Of a DNA stretch of 64,000 bases, positions 52,811 to 61,353 are shown piece after piece. Location of the stretch: positions 1-64,000 of the forward strand of contig NZ_KQ948989.1 of NCBI RefSeq assembly GCF_001514265.1, read 5' to 3'. Position 1 is the first letter of the stretch; the number at the start of each line of letters is the position of its first letter. The position numbers were made by a program, and so were the translations under genes. A model generated the notes under the pieces. The model was not told the DNA's origin. It searched no databases and was given only the letters and a program-made list of their open reading frames with translations. Origin of the DNA: Streptomyces resistomycificus (GTDB lineage: Bacteria; Actinomycetota; Actinomycetes; Streptomycetales; Streptomycetaceae).

Positions 52811-52963
52811 GCCCGCATCGTCGCCCACCGAGCCCCGGCGCCACCACGGCTTCGCACCCGGCGAACGACGTCCGGGGCCCAGCCGCCCCACCGGGCCGGC
52901 CGTCGCCGCGGCCGCCGTATGCTGCCGTGGAACCAGGCGCAGGCAAGCAGTGAGGGAGTCCCC

Positions 52964-53869
52964 GTGAAGGTCGGCTGCATCGGACTCGGTGACATCGCGC
53001 AGAAGGCGTATCTGCCGGTGCTGGGCACTCTGCCCGGGGTCGAACTGCACCTCCAGACCCGCACGCCCGCGACGCTGGCCCGGGTGGCCGACGGCCTTCG
53101 TCTGCCCGACGGGCAGCGCCATGCCGACCTCGACTCCCTCCTCGCCCAGGGCCTCGACGCCGCCTTCGTGCACGCGCCGACCACCGCGCACCCACAGATC
53201 GTGACCAGGCTGCTGGAGGCCGGCGTACCGACGTACGTCGACAAGCCGCTGGCGTACGAACTCGCCGACTCCGAACGGCTGGTGACGCTCGCCGAGCGGC
53301 GTGACGTGAGCCTGGCCGTCGGCTTCAACCGGCGCTACGCCCCCGGTTACGCGCAGTGCGCAGACCACCCGCGCGAGCTCATCCTCATGCAGAAGAACCG
53401 CGTCGGACTCCCCGAGGAGCCGCGCGCGATGATCCTCGACGACTTCATCCACGTCGTGGACACCCTGCGCTTCCTGGTTCCCGGACCGGTCGACGACGTG
53501 ACCGTGCGGGCCCGAGTGGAGAACGGGCTGCTGCACCACGTCGTCCTGCAGCTGGCCGGGGACGGCTTCACCGCGCTCGGCGTGATGAACCGGCTCAGCG
53601 GCTCGGCCGAGGAGATCCTGGAGGTGTCCGGTCAGGACACCAAGCGCCAGGTGGTCAACCTCGCCGAGGTGATCGACCACAAGGGCCAGCCGACCGTGCG
53701 CCGGCGCGGCGACTGGGTGCCGGTGGCCCGGCAGCGCGGCATCGAGCAGGTGGTGCTCGCCTTCCTCGACGCCGTGCGCGCGGGCCGGGTGCTCAGCGCC
53801 CGGGACGCGCTGGCGACTCACGAACTGTGCGAACGGGTGGTACGCGCGGTCCAGGAGCTTTCCGCCTGA
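52964..53869 (+). CDS. Gfo/Idh/MocA-family oxidoreductase
   Basis: A 301-aa NAD(P)-dependent sugar or inositol dehydrogenase-like protein. The Rossmann start is KVGCIGLGDIAQKAYLPVLG, and the characteristic EKP motif appears as YVDKPLAY (about residue 92-99). GDWVPVARQRGIEQVVLAFL is near the C-terminus. A gagggag lies before the GTG. Its last 77 bp overlap the 3' end of lnt on the other strand. Confidence 0.9.
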   Translation: MKVGCIGLGDIAQKAYLPVLGTLPGVELHLQTRTPATLARVADGLRLPDGQRHADLDSLLAQGLDAAFVHAPTTAHPQIVTRLLEAGVPTYVDKPLAYELADSERLVTLAERRDVSLAVGFNRRYAPGYAQCADHPRELILMQKNRVGLPEEPRAMILDDFIHVVDTLRFLVPGPVDDVTVRARVENGLLHHVVLQLAGDGFTALGVMNRLSGSAEEILEVSGQDTKRQVVNLAEVIDHKGQPTVRRRGDWVPVARQRGIEQVVLAFLDAVRAGRVLSARDALATHELCERVVRAVQELSA

Positions 53870-55358
53870 CCCGCAGGACCCGTACGCCCTCGCCGAGACC
53901 CCACGCGGCGAGGATCAGCAGCGCTGCGTGCGGCACCCAGTCACCGAACCGGACGTACGGTGTGACGCCCCGCGCCAGCGGCACCTCGTACACCGTGCTC
54001 GTGCTCGCGGTCGTGCCGAGCCGCGGTCCGACGCGCTGCCCGCTCGCGTCGTAGACCGCCGAGACGCCCGTCAGCGTCGCGTGGACCATCGGGCGGCCGG
54101 TCTCGGCGGCGCGCAGCGCGGCCAGTGAGGCGTGCTGCGCGGGGGCCCAGCTCTGCTGGAAGGTGGAGGTGGCGGACTGGCCGACCAGTACCTCCGCGCC
54201 GTCCTCGGCGAGATGCCGGGTCATGTCGGGGAAGGCGGTCTCGAAGCACACCATCGGGCCGACGCGCAGCCCGTTCCCCACGTCCATCACCACCTGCTCG
54301 GAGCCCTGTCGGCGGTCCTCGCCCGCCGCCTTGCCGACCGAGGTCGCCCAGCCGAGCAGGGAGCGGGCCGGGATGTACTCACCGAAGGGCACCAGCCGCA
54401 TCTTGTCGTACCGGTCGCCGGTGAGACCGTCCGGGCCGACCAGGACCGAACTCTTGTAGATGCCGGGCTTGTCGGAGCGCCGGGCGTCCACGTTGACCAG
54501 GACGTCGGCGCCCGTCTCGCGCGAGAGACGGGCGATCCGCGCCGCCAGGTCGGGCCGGTCGCCGAGGTCGAAGCCGACGCTGCTCTCGCCCCACACGATC
54601 AGGTCGGCGTCCTGCCCGACGAGCTCGCGGGTGAGCTGTTCCTCGCGGGCGAAGCGCCGGTCGGCGCCCTCGACGACGCCCGGCTGGACGACCGCGATCC
54701 TGGATCGGCCGTCGGTGTCGGGGCGCGGTGACCACACCCAGGCCGCCGAGGCGGCCGCCGCCGTCGCCACACACACCGCCACGGCCGGCACCCGGGCCGC
54801 GCGCACCGCGACCAGCACCGCGACGGCCACGTTCACCGCCACCACCAGGAAGCTGAGCAGCCACACCCCGCCCACCGAGGCCAGCCGCAGCGCCGGTTCG
54901 ACCTGCCACTGGCTGGCGCCGAGCACACCCCAGGGCCCGCCGAGACCCTGCCAGGAACGCACCAGTTCCACCGCCAGCCAGCCCGACGGCACGACGAACA
55001 GGGCGGCCGCCACCCGGACCGGAGAGGGCGTCCCGGCGAGGCAGCGGCGCACCAGCCCGCCCCAGGGGGCCCACAGCGCGCCCAGCAGCGCGGCGATGAC
55101 GAACGTGAACACGTGCAGGCTCGGCAGCAGCCAGTGGTGCATCGCCAGCATGAAGCCGAACCCGCCGCACCAGCCGTCGTAAGCCGCCCGTTTCCCGGTC
55201 GGCGCCGAGCGGACCAGCACGATCCAGGGAACGAGGGCCACATAGGCCAGCCACCACAGGGAGGGAGCGGGGAAGGCCAGCACGGGCAGGGCGCCCGCCA
55301 GGGCGGCGACGGCCGAGCGCCGCCAGGGGGAGGTGAGCCAGTGGCCGAACGACTTCAT
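53793..55358 (-). CDS. lnt: Apolipoprotein N-acyltransferase
   Basis: A 521-aa membrane enzyme that adds the third acyl chain to lipoproteins. About six to eight N-terminal helices precede a nitrilase domain. The catalytic Glu is in WGESSVGF, Lys in DKMRLVPFGEYIP and Cys in VCFETAFPD. The C-terminal helix and a basic proline-rich tail of about 25 residues extend into the convergent oxidoreductase gene. The many lipoproteins in this window would be its substrates. The ATG is weakly supported by gagg-like context. Confidence 0.93.
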   Translation of the reverse strand: MKSFGHWLTSPWRRSAVAALAGALPVLAFPAPSLWWLAYVALVPWIVLVRSAPTGKRAAYDGWCGGFGFMLAMHHWLLPSLHVFTFVIAALLGALWAPWGGLVRRCLAGTPSPVRVAAALFVVPSGWLAVELVRSWQGLGGPWGVLGASQWQVEPALRLASVGGVWLLSFLVVAVNVAVAVLVAVRAARVPAVAVCVATAAAASAAWVWSPRPDTDGRSRIAVVQPGVVEGADRRFAREEQLTRELVGQDADLIVWGESSVGFDLGDRPDLAARIARLSRETGADVLVNVDARRSDKPGIYKSSVLVGPDGLTGDRYDKMRLVPFGEYIPARSLLGWATSVGKAAGEDRRQGSEQVVMDVGNGLRVGPMVCFETAFPDMTRHLAEDGAEVLVGQSATSTFQQSWAPAQHASLAALRAAETGRPMVHATLTGVSAVYDASGQRVGPRLGTTASTSTVYEVPLARGVTPYVRFGDWVPHAALLILAAWGLGEGVRVLRVRRKAPGPRVPPVRTVRESPARPGR

Positions 55359-55428
55359 ACGGCGCCTCCTACCCCGTGGTGTCTCCAGTGTGCGTTCCGG
55401 CGACGCACACGGGACAGCGGGCGTCGGC

Positions 55429-55932
55429 TCAGTTGATCACAGGCGCCGGGTGACCGTCCGGCAGGCGCCGCCACTTCTCCCGGACGAGCACCTCGCGCAG
55501 CCGCCAGCCGTCGTACGTGCGGAGCAACCCGAAGACGTACCGCCCGCCGCACACGAAGTCGGGGGCGGACGATCCGTTCACGTCACCGGCGAGGCGCATC
55601 GGGTTGACGTAGTCGGCATGCACCTGGGCCGTGTCGCCGGTGTCCTGTTCCAGTACGCCGAAGCGGACCCGGCGGTTGACGATCAGATGCTGGCGCATGG
55701 CGAAGAGCCGCATGCTCTCCTCCAGCCACGAGGCGACCTTCCCGGCGTCTCCCTCGATGCCCCCCGCCGACCGGTAGTCGGCTCTCCCGTCGGGCGTGAA
55801 CAGCTTTCGGTACGCCTCCCAGTCGCCGTCGTCCACCGCCATCGCGTACTCGGTCACCAGCCCGTCGACGGCCAGCCGGTCCATCACGGTCGCGAGCTCC
55901 ACACGCTGCGTCATCGGCTCAGTGTTGGGCAT
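55429..55932 (-). CDS. SnoaL-like / nuclear transport factor 2 fold protein
   Basis: A 167-aa NTF2-like protein of the SnoaL_4 kind. RLAVDGLVTEYAMAVDDGDW, AYRKLFTPDGRADYRSAGGI and YVFGLLRTYDGWRLREVLVR mark the cone-shaped fold. Members are hydratases, isomerases or small ligand binders; no substrate is inferable. An alternative ATG lies six codons downstream (55914). It stands alone. Confidence 0.87.
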   Translation of the reverse strand: MPNTEPMTQRVELATVMDRLAVDGLVTEYAMAVDDGDWEAYRKLFTPDGRADYRSAGGIEGDAGKVASWLEESMRLFAMRQHLIVNRRVRFGVLEQDTGDTAQVHADYVNPMRLAGDVNGSSAPDFVCGGRYVFGLLRTYDGWRLREVLVREKWRRLPDGHPAPVIN

Positions 55933-56033
55933 GGCGGGGGTGCCGCCAAGGGGCGTGCGGTGTCCAAGTCCCCGATTCCCCCTGACGGGCGGTGCCTGCG
56001 AGCTGTGAACGGCGTACCAATAAGGTGACCTCC

Positions 56034-57149
56034 ATGCCTGCCACGTTGAGTTCCACGAAGAGTCGCGCCGCGTTGCGCACGTCGGCGCGAGTCTCCGCCG
56101 AGTTGCTGTTGGTACTCGTGATGCTCACGGTGGCCCTGTGGGCGCTGGGGCGGATGTGGTCGATCGTCTGGCCGCTCATAGTCGGCCTGCTGCTCACCAC
56201 GCTGACCTGGCCCCTGACGCGCTTCCTGCGCAGTCGCGGGTGGCGTCCGGCCCTGGCGGCGGCCACGGTGACCGTGCTGTTCCTCCTGGTGGCGGCAGGG
56301 GTCGTGGCGCTGATCGCGGTGCCGGTGGCGTCCCAGTCGGGCGAGTTGACCGACGGGGTCGGCGAGGGCATCCAGCGGCTGCGCGAGTGGGCCGCAGGGC
56401 CGCCGCTGAACATCAGCGACGACCAGATCACCAAGGCGTTCGACACCGCGACCGACCGCGCTCAGGAGGGTCTCGGCAGCATGGTCGGCGCCGTCGTCAC
56501 CGGGGTGAGCACCGTGGTCAACGGCCTGGTCACGGCCGTCCTCGCGCTGTTCCTCATGTTCTTCTTCCTCAAGGACGGCCCCCGCTTCCTGCCGTGGCTG
56601 GCCCGTCAGCTGCCGGGCCGGCTCGCCACCGACGTCCCGACCGTGGCCGCACGCAGTTGGGACACCCTGGGCGCGTTCGTGCGGTCGCAGGCACTCGTCG
56701 GTCTGCTCGACGCCGTATTCATCGGTCTCGGCCTGTGGATCCTGGGGGTGCCGTTGGTGCTTCCGCTGGCGGTGCTGACCTTCGTCTCCGCGTTCGTGCC
56801 GATCGTGGGCGCCCTCTTCGCCGGATTCGTCGCGGTCCTCATCGCCCTGGTCTCGAACGGGCTGACGGACGCGCTGATCGTGCTGGCCATCATCGTCGGC
56901 GTGCAGCAGCTCGAGGGCAACGTGTTCCAGCCCATGATCCAGAGCCGCGGTCTCGGGCTGCACGCGGCGGTGATCCTGCTCGCGGTGACCCTCGGCGGCA
57001 GCATGGCCGGCATCGTGGGCAGCCTGCTCGCCGTGCCTCTCGCCGCGCTGATCGCGGTGGTCTGGAACTACGTACGCGAGCAACTCAGCGAACCGGAGCT
57101 GGAGTTGCCGGACGACGAGTCGTCCGCCGGCGCCCCCCTCCCCTCGTAG
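56034..57149 (+). CDS. AI-2E family transporter (PerM-like)
   Basis: A 371-aa membrane protein with about eight helices: LVLVMLTVALWALGRMW, IVGLLLTTLTWPLTRFL, a soluble segment at about 105-160, and the conserved QQLEGNVFQPMIQSRGLGLH. Family members are secondary transporters or Na+/H+-type exchangers. The AI-2 name does not prove autoinducer transport. aaggtgacc before the ATG at 56034 sets the start; an ATG at 55992 is less likely. Confidence 0.9.
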   Translation: MPATLSSTKSRAALRTSARVSAELLLVLVMLTVALWALGRMWSIVWPLIVGLLLTTLTWPLTRFLRSRGWRPALAAATVTVLFLLVAAGVVALIAVPVASQSGELTDGVGEGIQRLREWAAGPPLNISDDQITKAFDTATDRAQEGLGSMVGAVVTGVSTVVNGLVTAVLALFLMFFFLKDGPRFLPWLARQLPGRLATDVPTVAARSWDTLGAFVRSQALVGLLDAVFIGLGLWILGVPLVLPLAVLTFVSAFVPIVGALFAGFVAVLIALVSNGLTDALIVLAIIVGVQQLEGNVFQPMIQSRGLGLHAAVILLAVTLGGSMAGIVGSLLAVPLAALIAVVWNYVREQLSEPELELPDDESSAGAPLPS

Positions 57150-57182
57150 GGGAGGCTGTACGGCGCGCTCGGACGGGGAGCT

Positions 57183-57362
57183 TCAGGCCGCTTCGACCAC
57201 GGCGCCGCGGATCGCTGCCGCCCACTCGACCACCAACAGCTCGTACTCCGCGCGCTCCTGGGTCGAGAGGGTGCCGCCCGCGCGCAGCCAGAGCGCGCGG
57301 ATCTGCTCGTTCACCTCGGCAGCAGACCGCACGGAACCAGGGGCCACGGAATTGGGGGACAT
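57183..57362 (-). CDS. Small conserved hypothetical protein, 59 aa
   Basis: A short soluble protein, SPNSVAPGSVRSAAEVNEQIR then ELLVVEWAAAI, with predicted helices and no known domain. Its codon usage is consistent with coding. I recall similar small proteins in this position in Streptomyces. A GTG two codons upstream is an alternative start. Function unknown. Confidence 0.65.
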   Translation of the reverse strand: MSPNSVAPGSVRSAAEVNEQIRALWLRAGGTLSTQERAEYELLVVEWAAAIRGAVVEAA

Positions 57363-57476
57363 GCCCACAAGCCTAAGGGCAGGAACTGACCGTGCGCTAC
57401 CGAACGGCTACTGATCCCGTATGTGATTGGTCACGGGAACTGCCGTGCCATCCGGGCGAGTTGGCGTAAGGCCAGG

Positions 57477-58352
57477 TCAGCCCGCGGACTCCGCCGCGTG
57501 CGGGCTGAGCACACCCATCGTGACCAGCACGATGATCACGACGCCGAGGGCGATGCGGTACCAGACGAACGGCATGAAGCTCTTGGTCGAGATGAACTTC
57601 ATGAACCAGGCGATGACGGCGTAGCCGACCACGAAGGCGATCACCGTGGCGAAGATCGTCGGCCCCCAGGACACGTGGTCGTTCTCCATCGCGTCCTTGA
57701 GCTCGAAGAGTCCGGAGGCGAGCACCGCGGGGATGGCGAGCAGGAAGGAGTAACGGGCCGCGGCCTCGCGCTGGTAGCCCATGAAGAGGCCGCCGCTGAT
57801 GGTGGCGCCGGAACGGGAGACGCCCGGCACCAGGGCGCAGGCCTGGCACAGACCGAAGATCAGACCGTCCTTGACGCTCAGGTCCTCGAGCGACTTGCGC
57901 TGCTTGGCCGCACGGTGCCGGCCGCCGCTCTCGTCGCGCGCCGCCAGCCGGTCGGCGACACCGATGACGATGCCGACCACGATGAGCATCGTCGCGGTGA
58001 TCCGCAGATCCCTGAACGGCCCCTCGATCTGGTCCTTGAGCGTCACTCCGAGCACACCGATCGGGATCGAGCCGACGATGACCAGCCAGCCCATCTGCGC
58101 GTCGTGGTCGCCGCGCATCTCCTTGTTGGTGAGCGAGCGCGTCCAGGCCGAGATGATCCGCCCGATGTCCTTGCGGAAGTAGATCAGGACCGCGGCCTCG
58201 GTGCCGATCTGGGTGATCGCCGTGAAGGCCGCGCCCGGGTCCTCCCAGCCCGAGAAGGCCGCTGTCAGGCGCAGGTGCGCGCTGGAGGAGACGGGGAGGA
58301 ACTCGGTCAGCCCCTGGACGAGTCCGAGGATGAGGGATTCAAACCAAGACAT
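57477..58352 (-). CDS. uppP: Undecaprenyl-diphosphatase
   Basis: A 291-aa polytopic enzyme that recycles undecaprenyl pyrophosphate for cell-wall synthesis and confers bacitracin tolerance. The two active-site blocks are GLTEFLPVSSSAHL (about 14-27) and LVPGVSRSGATISGGL (about 171-186), giving the E, S, H and R residues of the BacA/UppP family. It is separated from the small hypothetical gene by 114 bp. Confidence 0.95.
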   Translation of the reverse strand: MSWFESLILGLVQGLTEFLPVSSSAHLRLTAAFSGWEDPGAAFTAITQIGTEAAVLIYFRKDIGRIISAWTRSLTNKEMRGDHDAQMGWLVIVGSIPIGVLGVTLKDQIEGPFRDLRITATMLIVVGIVIGVADRLAARDESGGRHRAAKQRKSLEDLSVKDGLIFGLCQACALVPGVSRSGATISGGLFMGYQREAAARYSFLLAIPAVLASGLFELKDAMENDHVSWGPTIFATVIAFVVGYAVIAWFMKFISTKSFMPFVWYRIALGVVIIVLVTMGVLSPHAAESAG

Positions 58353-58494
58353 GAGGTTACGGAGTCCAAGCGCTGATCGTGGTGAGGAGCGACGGGCACG
58401 CCGAGCCGCGGTACGCGGTGATCGGAAGTGTCGAGGGGCAGCGTAGCGCCCTGAAGTGACAGCGCCGGCACGGGGGTTTCGGAGCGGGGGTGCG

Positions 58495-58965
58495 CTACGC
58501 GGCCGTCGGTCCCGCCACCGTCCAGCCCGCGGTCCGGGGGTGTGCCGTCAGATCCTCGTGCCGGACCTCGTCTCCGCAGGCCCGGCAGGTGACGACCGGT
58601 GCCAGGATCTCGCCGCAGACGTGCCGGACCACCATCGGGCGGTCGTCGTCACTTCGCAGGTGGCGGTCGCCCCAGGCCATCAGGGTCATCAGGACCGGTT
58701 CCAGTTCGAGCCCCGCCCGGGTCGGCCGGTACTCGAAGCGCTGCGGGCGCTCCTGGTACGCCTCCTTCGTCAGGATCCCGGCGTCCACCAGCCGGCGCAG
58801 CCGGGTGGCGAGGATGTCGCGCGGAGCGCCGATGTTGCGCACCAACTGGTCGAAGCGGCTGTTGCCGAGGCACACCTCACGCAGGACCAGCAGTGAGTAC
58901 TTCTCGCCGACGAGTGCGAGCGCGTCGGCGATGGAGCAGGGGCGCGGGTCCTTGGTGGCGGCCAT
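58495..58965 (-). CDS. HxlR-type transcriptional regulator with C-terminal zinc-ribbon-like motif
   Basis: A 156-aa regulator. An HxlR winged HTH (CSIADALALVGEKYSLLVLR, FDQLVRNIGAPRDILATRLR) is followed by a C-terminal extension with VRHVCGEILAPVVTCRACGD, possibly binding zinc. A -10-like TACACT ends seven bases before the ATG, so the transcript is probably leaderless. It is divergent from the thiolase gene and probably binds the paired sites between them. Confidence 0.88.
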   Translation of the reverse strand: MAATKDPRPCSIADALALVGEKYSLLVLREVCLGNSRFDQLVRNIGAPRDILATRLRRLVDAGILTKEAYQERPQRFEYRPTRAGLELEPVLMTLMAWGDRHLRSDDDRPMVVRHVCGEILAPVVTCRACGDEVRHEDLTAHPRTAGWTVAGPTAA

Positions 58966-58985
58966 GGCGCCCAGTGTAGGGGAGG

Positions 58986-59032
58986 GTTGGAAATTCCAAC
59001 GCACGGGGCTAGGGTGAGTTTGAATTTCCTAC
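58986..59032. promoter_or_regulatory. Thiolase promoter with paired HxlR-type operators
   Basis: gttggaaattccaac (58986-59000) is perfect and covers the -35 (TTGGAA, 17 bases before TAGGGT at 59010-59015). gtttgaatttcctac (59018-59032) matches it at 12 of 15 positions and covers the predicted start of transcription. Centre spacing is 32 bp. Confidence 0.75.
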
Positions 59033-59080
59033 TCGCCGGTGCGCGACAGCGGCTGCCGGCAGCCATCCTGGAGGCCGCAC

Positions 59081-60250
59081 ATGCGCGACGCAGTGATCGT
59101 CGAAGCCGTACGCACTCCCGTGGGCAAGGGCAAGCCGAACGGCGCTCTCGCCCACGTCCACCCCGTCGAACTCCTCGCCCACACCCTCCGCACCCTCGTC
59201 GAGCGCACCGGCGTCGACCCCGCGCTGATCGACGACGTCATCGGCGGCACCGTCGACCAGGTCGGCGAGCAGGCCATGAACACCACCCGCTACGCCGTCC
59301 TGTCGGCGGGCTTCCCGGAGACCGTCCCCGCGACCACCGTGGACCGACAGTGCGGCTCCTCCCAGCAGGCCGTGCACTTCGCGGCGCAGGGCGTGATGTC
59401 CGGCGCGTACGACCTCGTCGTCGCCTGCGGTGTCGAGTCGATGAGCCGGGTCCCGATGTGGTCGAACGTCCCGGCGGGGAAGGACCCCTTCGGACCGGGC
59501 GTCGCCGAGCGCTACCCGGAGGGCCTCGTCCCGCAGGGGATCAGCGCCGAGCTGATCGCCGCCAAGTGGTCGATCACCCGCGAGCAGATGGACGCCTTCG
59601 CGGTCTCCTCGCACCACAAGGCCGCCGCGGCCTGGGACGCGGGCTTGTTCGACGCCGAGGTCGCGCCCCTGGAGGGCGTCGTGCGCGACGAGTGCGTACG
59701 GCCGGGCAGCACCGCCGAGACCCTGGCGGGCCTCAAGCCCGCGTACTACGACCCGGCCTTCGCCGAGCGCTACCCGCAGATCGAGTGGAACGTCACCGCG
59801 GGCAACGCCAGCCCGATCAACGACGGGGCGTCGGCCGTGCTCATCACCTCCGGCGAGACCGCGACCCGCCTGGGCCTGCGCCCGCTCGCCCGCCTGCACA
59901 GCTTCGCCGTCACCGGCTCCGACCCGGTCCTCATGCTCACCGGCGTGATACCGGCCACGGAGAAGGTCCTGCGCAGGGCCGGACTGTCCCTCGGCGACAT
60001 CGACCTGTTCGAGGTCAACGAGGCGTTCTCCAGCGTGGTCCTGGCCTGGCAGCAGGAGACTGGTGCCGATCCGGCCAAGGTCAACGTGCACGGCGGCGCG
60101 ATCGCCCTCGGCCATCCGCTCGGGGCGAGCGGCACCCGGCTGACGGCCACCCTGGCGCACGCGATGCGCGAGCGCGGCGCCCGCTACGCCCTGCAGACGA
60201 TGTGCGAGGCGGGCGGACTCGCCAACGCGATGATCCTCGAAAGCGTCTGA
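59081..60250 (+). CDS. Acetyl-CoA acyltransferase (thiolase)
   Basis: A 389-aa thiolase II/FadA-type enzyme cleaving or forming 3-oxoacyl-CoA. The nucleophilic Cys is in VDRQCGSSQQA (about 88), the His in GGAIALGHPLGASG and the second Cys in TMCEAGGLANA. The last is CEAGG rather than the common CxGGG. tggagg at 59069-59074 sets the ATG. It is controlled by the divergent HxlR gene and converges on the VTT-domain gene with a 7-bp gap. Confidence 0.94.
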   Translation: MRDAVIVEAVRTPVGKGKPNGALAHVHPVELLAHTLRTLVERTGVDPALIDDVIGGTVDQVGEQAMNTTRYAVLSAGFPETVPATTVDRQCGSSQQAVHFAAQGVMSGAYDLVVACGVESMSRVPMWSNVPAGKDPFGPGVAERYPEGLVPQGISAELIAAKWSITREQMDAFAVSSHHKAAAAWDAGLFDAEVAPLEGVVRDECVRPGSTAETLAGLKPAYYDPAFAERYPQIEWNVTAGNASPINDGASAVLITSGETATRLGLRPLARLHSFAVTGSDPVLMLTGVIPATEKVLRRAGLSLGDIDLFEVNEAFSSVVLAWQQETGADPAKVNVHGGAIALGHPLGASGTRLTATLAHAMRERGARYALQTMCEAGGLANAMILESV

Positions 60251-60257
60251 GGCGGCG

Positions 60258-61046
60258 TCACCGGCCGGGCAGGTGGTGGCGCTTGCGCCAGGCCACCGCC
60301 GCGCCGACGAGCGCGGGCAGCGCGATGCAGGCCATCGCGATCAGGAAGGCCGGCGACGTCGGCGTGGAGGCACGGGCGCCCGCCACGACGTAGGCGGCGG
60401 TGTTCGGGATCGAGCCGAGCGCCGTCGCCAGCAGGAAGGGGAGGTATTTCATGCGGGAGACGGCGGCGCAGTAGTTCGCGGCCCAGAACGGCACCCCCGG
60501 GAACAGCCGGGCCGCCAACATCGAACGGAAGCCGTGCCGGCTGAGCTGCCCGTCCGCGGCCTTCAGCCACCGGCCGCGCAGCAGTGGACGCAGCGCGTCC
60601 TGCCCGAGTATCCGGCCGAGGCCGAAGGCGAGACCGGCGCCGAGCACCGTCCCCGCGATCGCCGCGCCGGTGCCGAGCTGGGAGCCGAAGAGCGCGCCCG
60701 CCGCGAGGTTCAGCAGCGGGCGGGGCACGAAGGCGACGGTGCACAGCCCGTACGCCACCGCGAACACCAGCGCCGCCACCGCTCCGCCGAGCTCGGGTGG
60801 CCAGCCGTCGGCGAGCAGTCGCTGCGGTTCGAAGAGCAGCACGGTCGACGCGGCGCCCGCGAGCAGGGCGATCAGCAGGGACAGGCGCGACCACGGAGAC
60901 AGCAGCACTCTCGTGCAACGCGCGGCAAGGCCCGCCGGAGCGGGTGCGGCGAGCTCCGGAGCGGGGACGGCGAGGGCGAACTCCGTGGCGGCGGCCCGGG
61001 GAGTGGCCGTGGCGGTGCCCCCAGAGCGGGTGGTGGCATCGAGCAT
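60258..61046 (-). CDS. TVP38/TMEM64 (VTT/DedA-like) membrane protein
   Basis: A 262-aa protein: a 45-residue variable N-terminus, then about six helices. The VTT core reads RPLLNLAAGALFGSQLGTGA, LRGRWLKAADGQLSRHGFRS, RLFPGVPFWAANYCAAVSRM. VTT proteins are implicated in lipid scrambling and membrane homeostasis. The start may be MLDATTRSG (61046) or eight codons earlier (61070); no ribosome site decides. Confidence 0.86.
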   Translation of the reverse strand: MLDATTRSGGTATATPRAAATEFALAVPAPELAAPAPAGLAARCTRVLLSPWSRLSLLIALLAGAASTVLLFEPQRLLADGWPPELGGAVAALVFAVAYGLCTVAFVPRPLLNLAAGALFGSQLGTGAAIAGTVLGAGLAFGLGRILGQDALRPLLRGRWLKAADGQLSRHGFRSMLAARLFPGVPFWAANYCAAVSRMKYLPFLLATALGSIPNTAAYVVAGARASTPTSPAFLIAMACIALPALVGAAVAWRKRHHLPGR

Positions 61047-61353
61047 CCAGTGACGGTAACCGACGGACATGTGTGATCGCCGTATGGATCCCGCCCGTTG
61101 TCCGCCCCGGCACCGCGGAAAACCATTCGACGTGCGACAACGCGTCAGCCATGATCTGCGTCATGTTCCGGTACGCCTTCCTCGTCGCAGCATCCGCAGT
61201 CGCGGATGCGCCGAAGGCTGCCGTTCTCTTCCCGGCCGCTGTCGACGGCGCCCGAAGCTGACCCTCTCCGGATCGTCCGGCGGACCCCGCAGGGGGAGGG
61301 TCGGCGAGTCCTCGGGGTCCCCATCTCCTACGCAGAGGCTTCGAGGTATCGCC
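61047..61353. other. Leader region of tuf3
   Basis: No gene is seen in these 307 bp. A stem-loop pairs gaccctctcc (61260-61269) with 61293-61302, and a smaller ccgga-tcg-tccgg hairpin is nested in it. It may be part of the tuf3 5' leader. No consensus promoter is evident. Confidence 0.45.
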
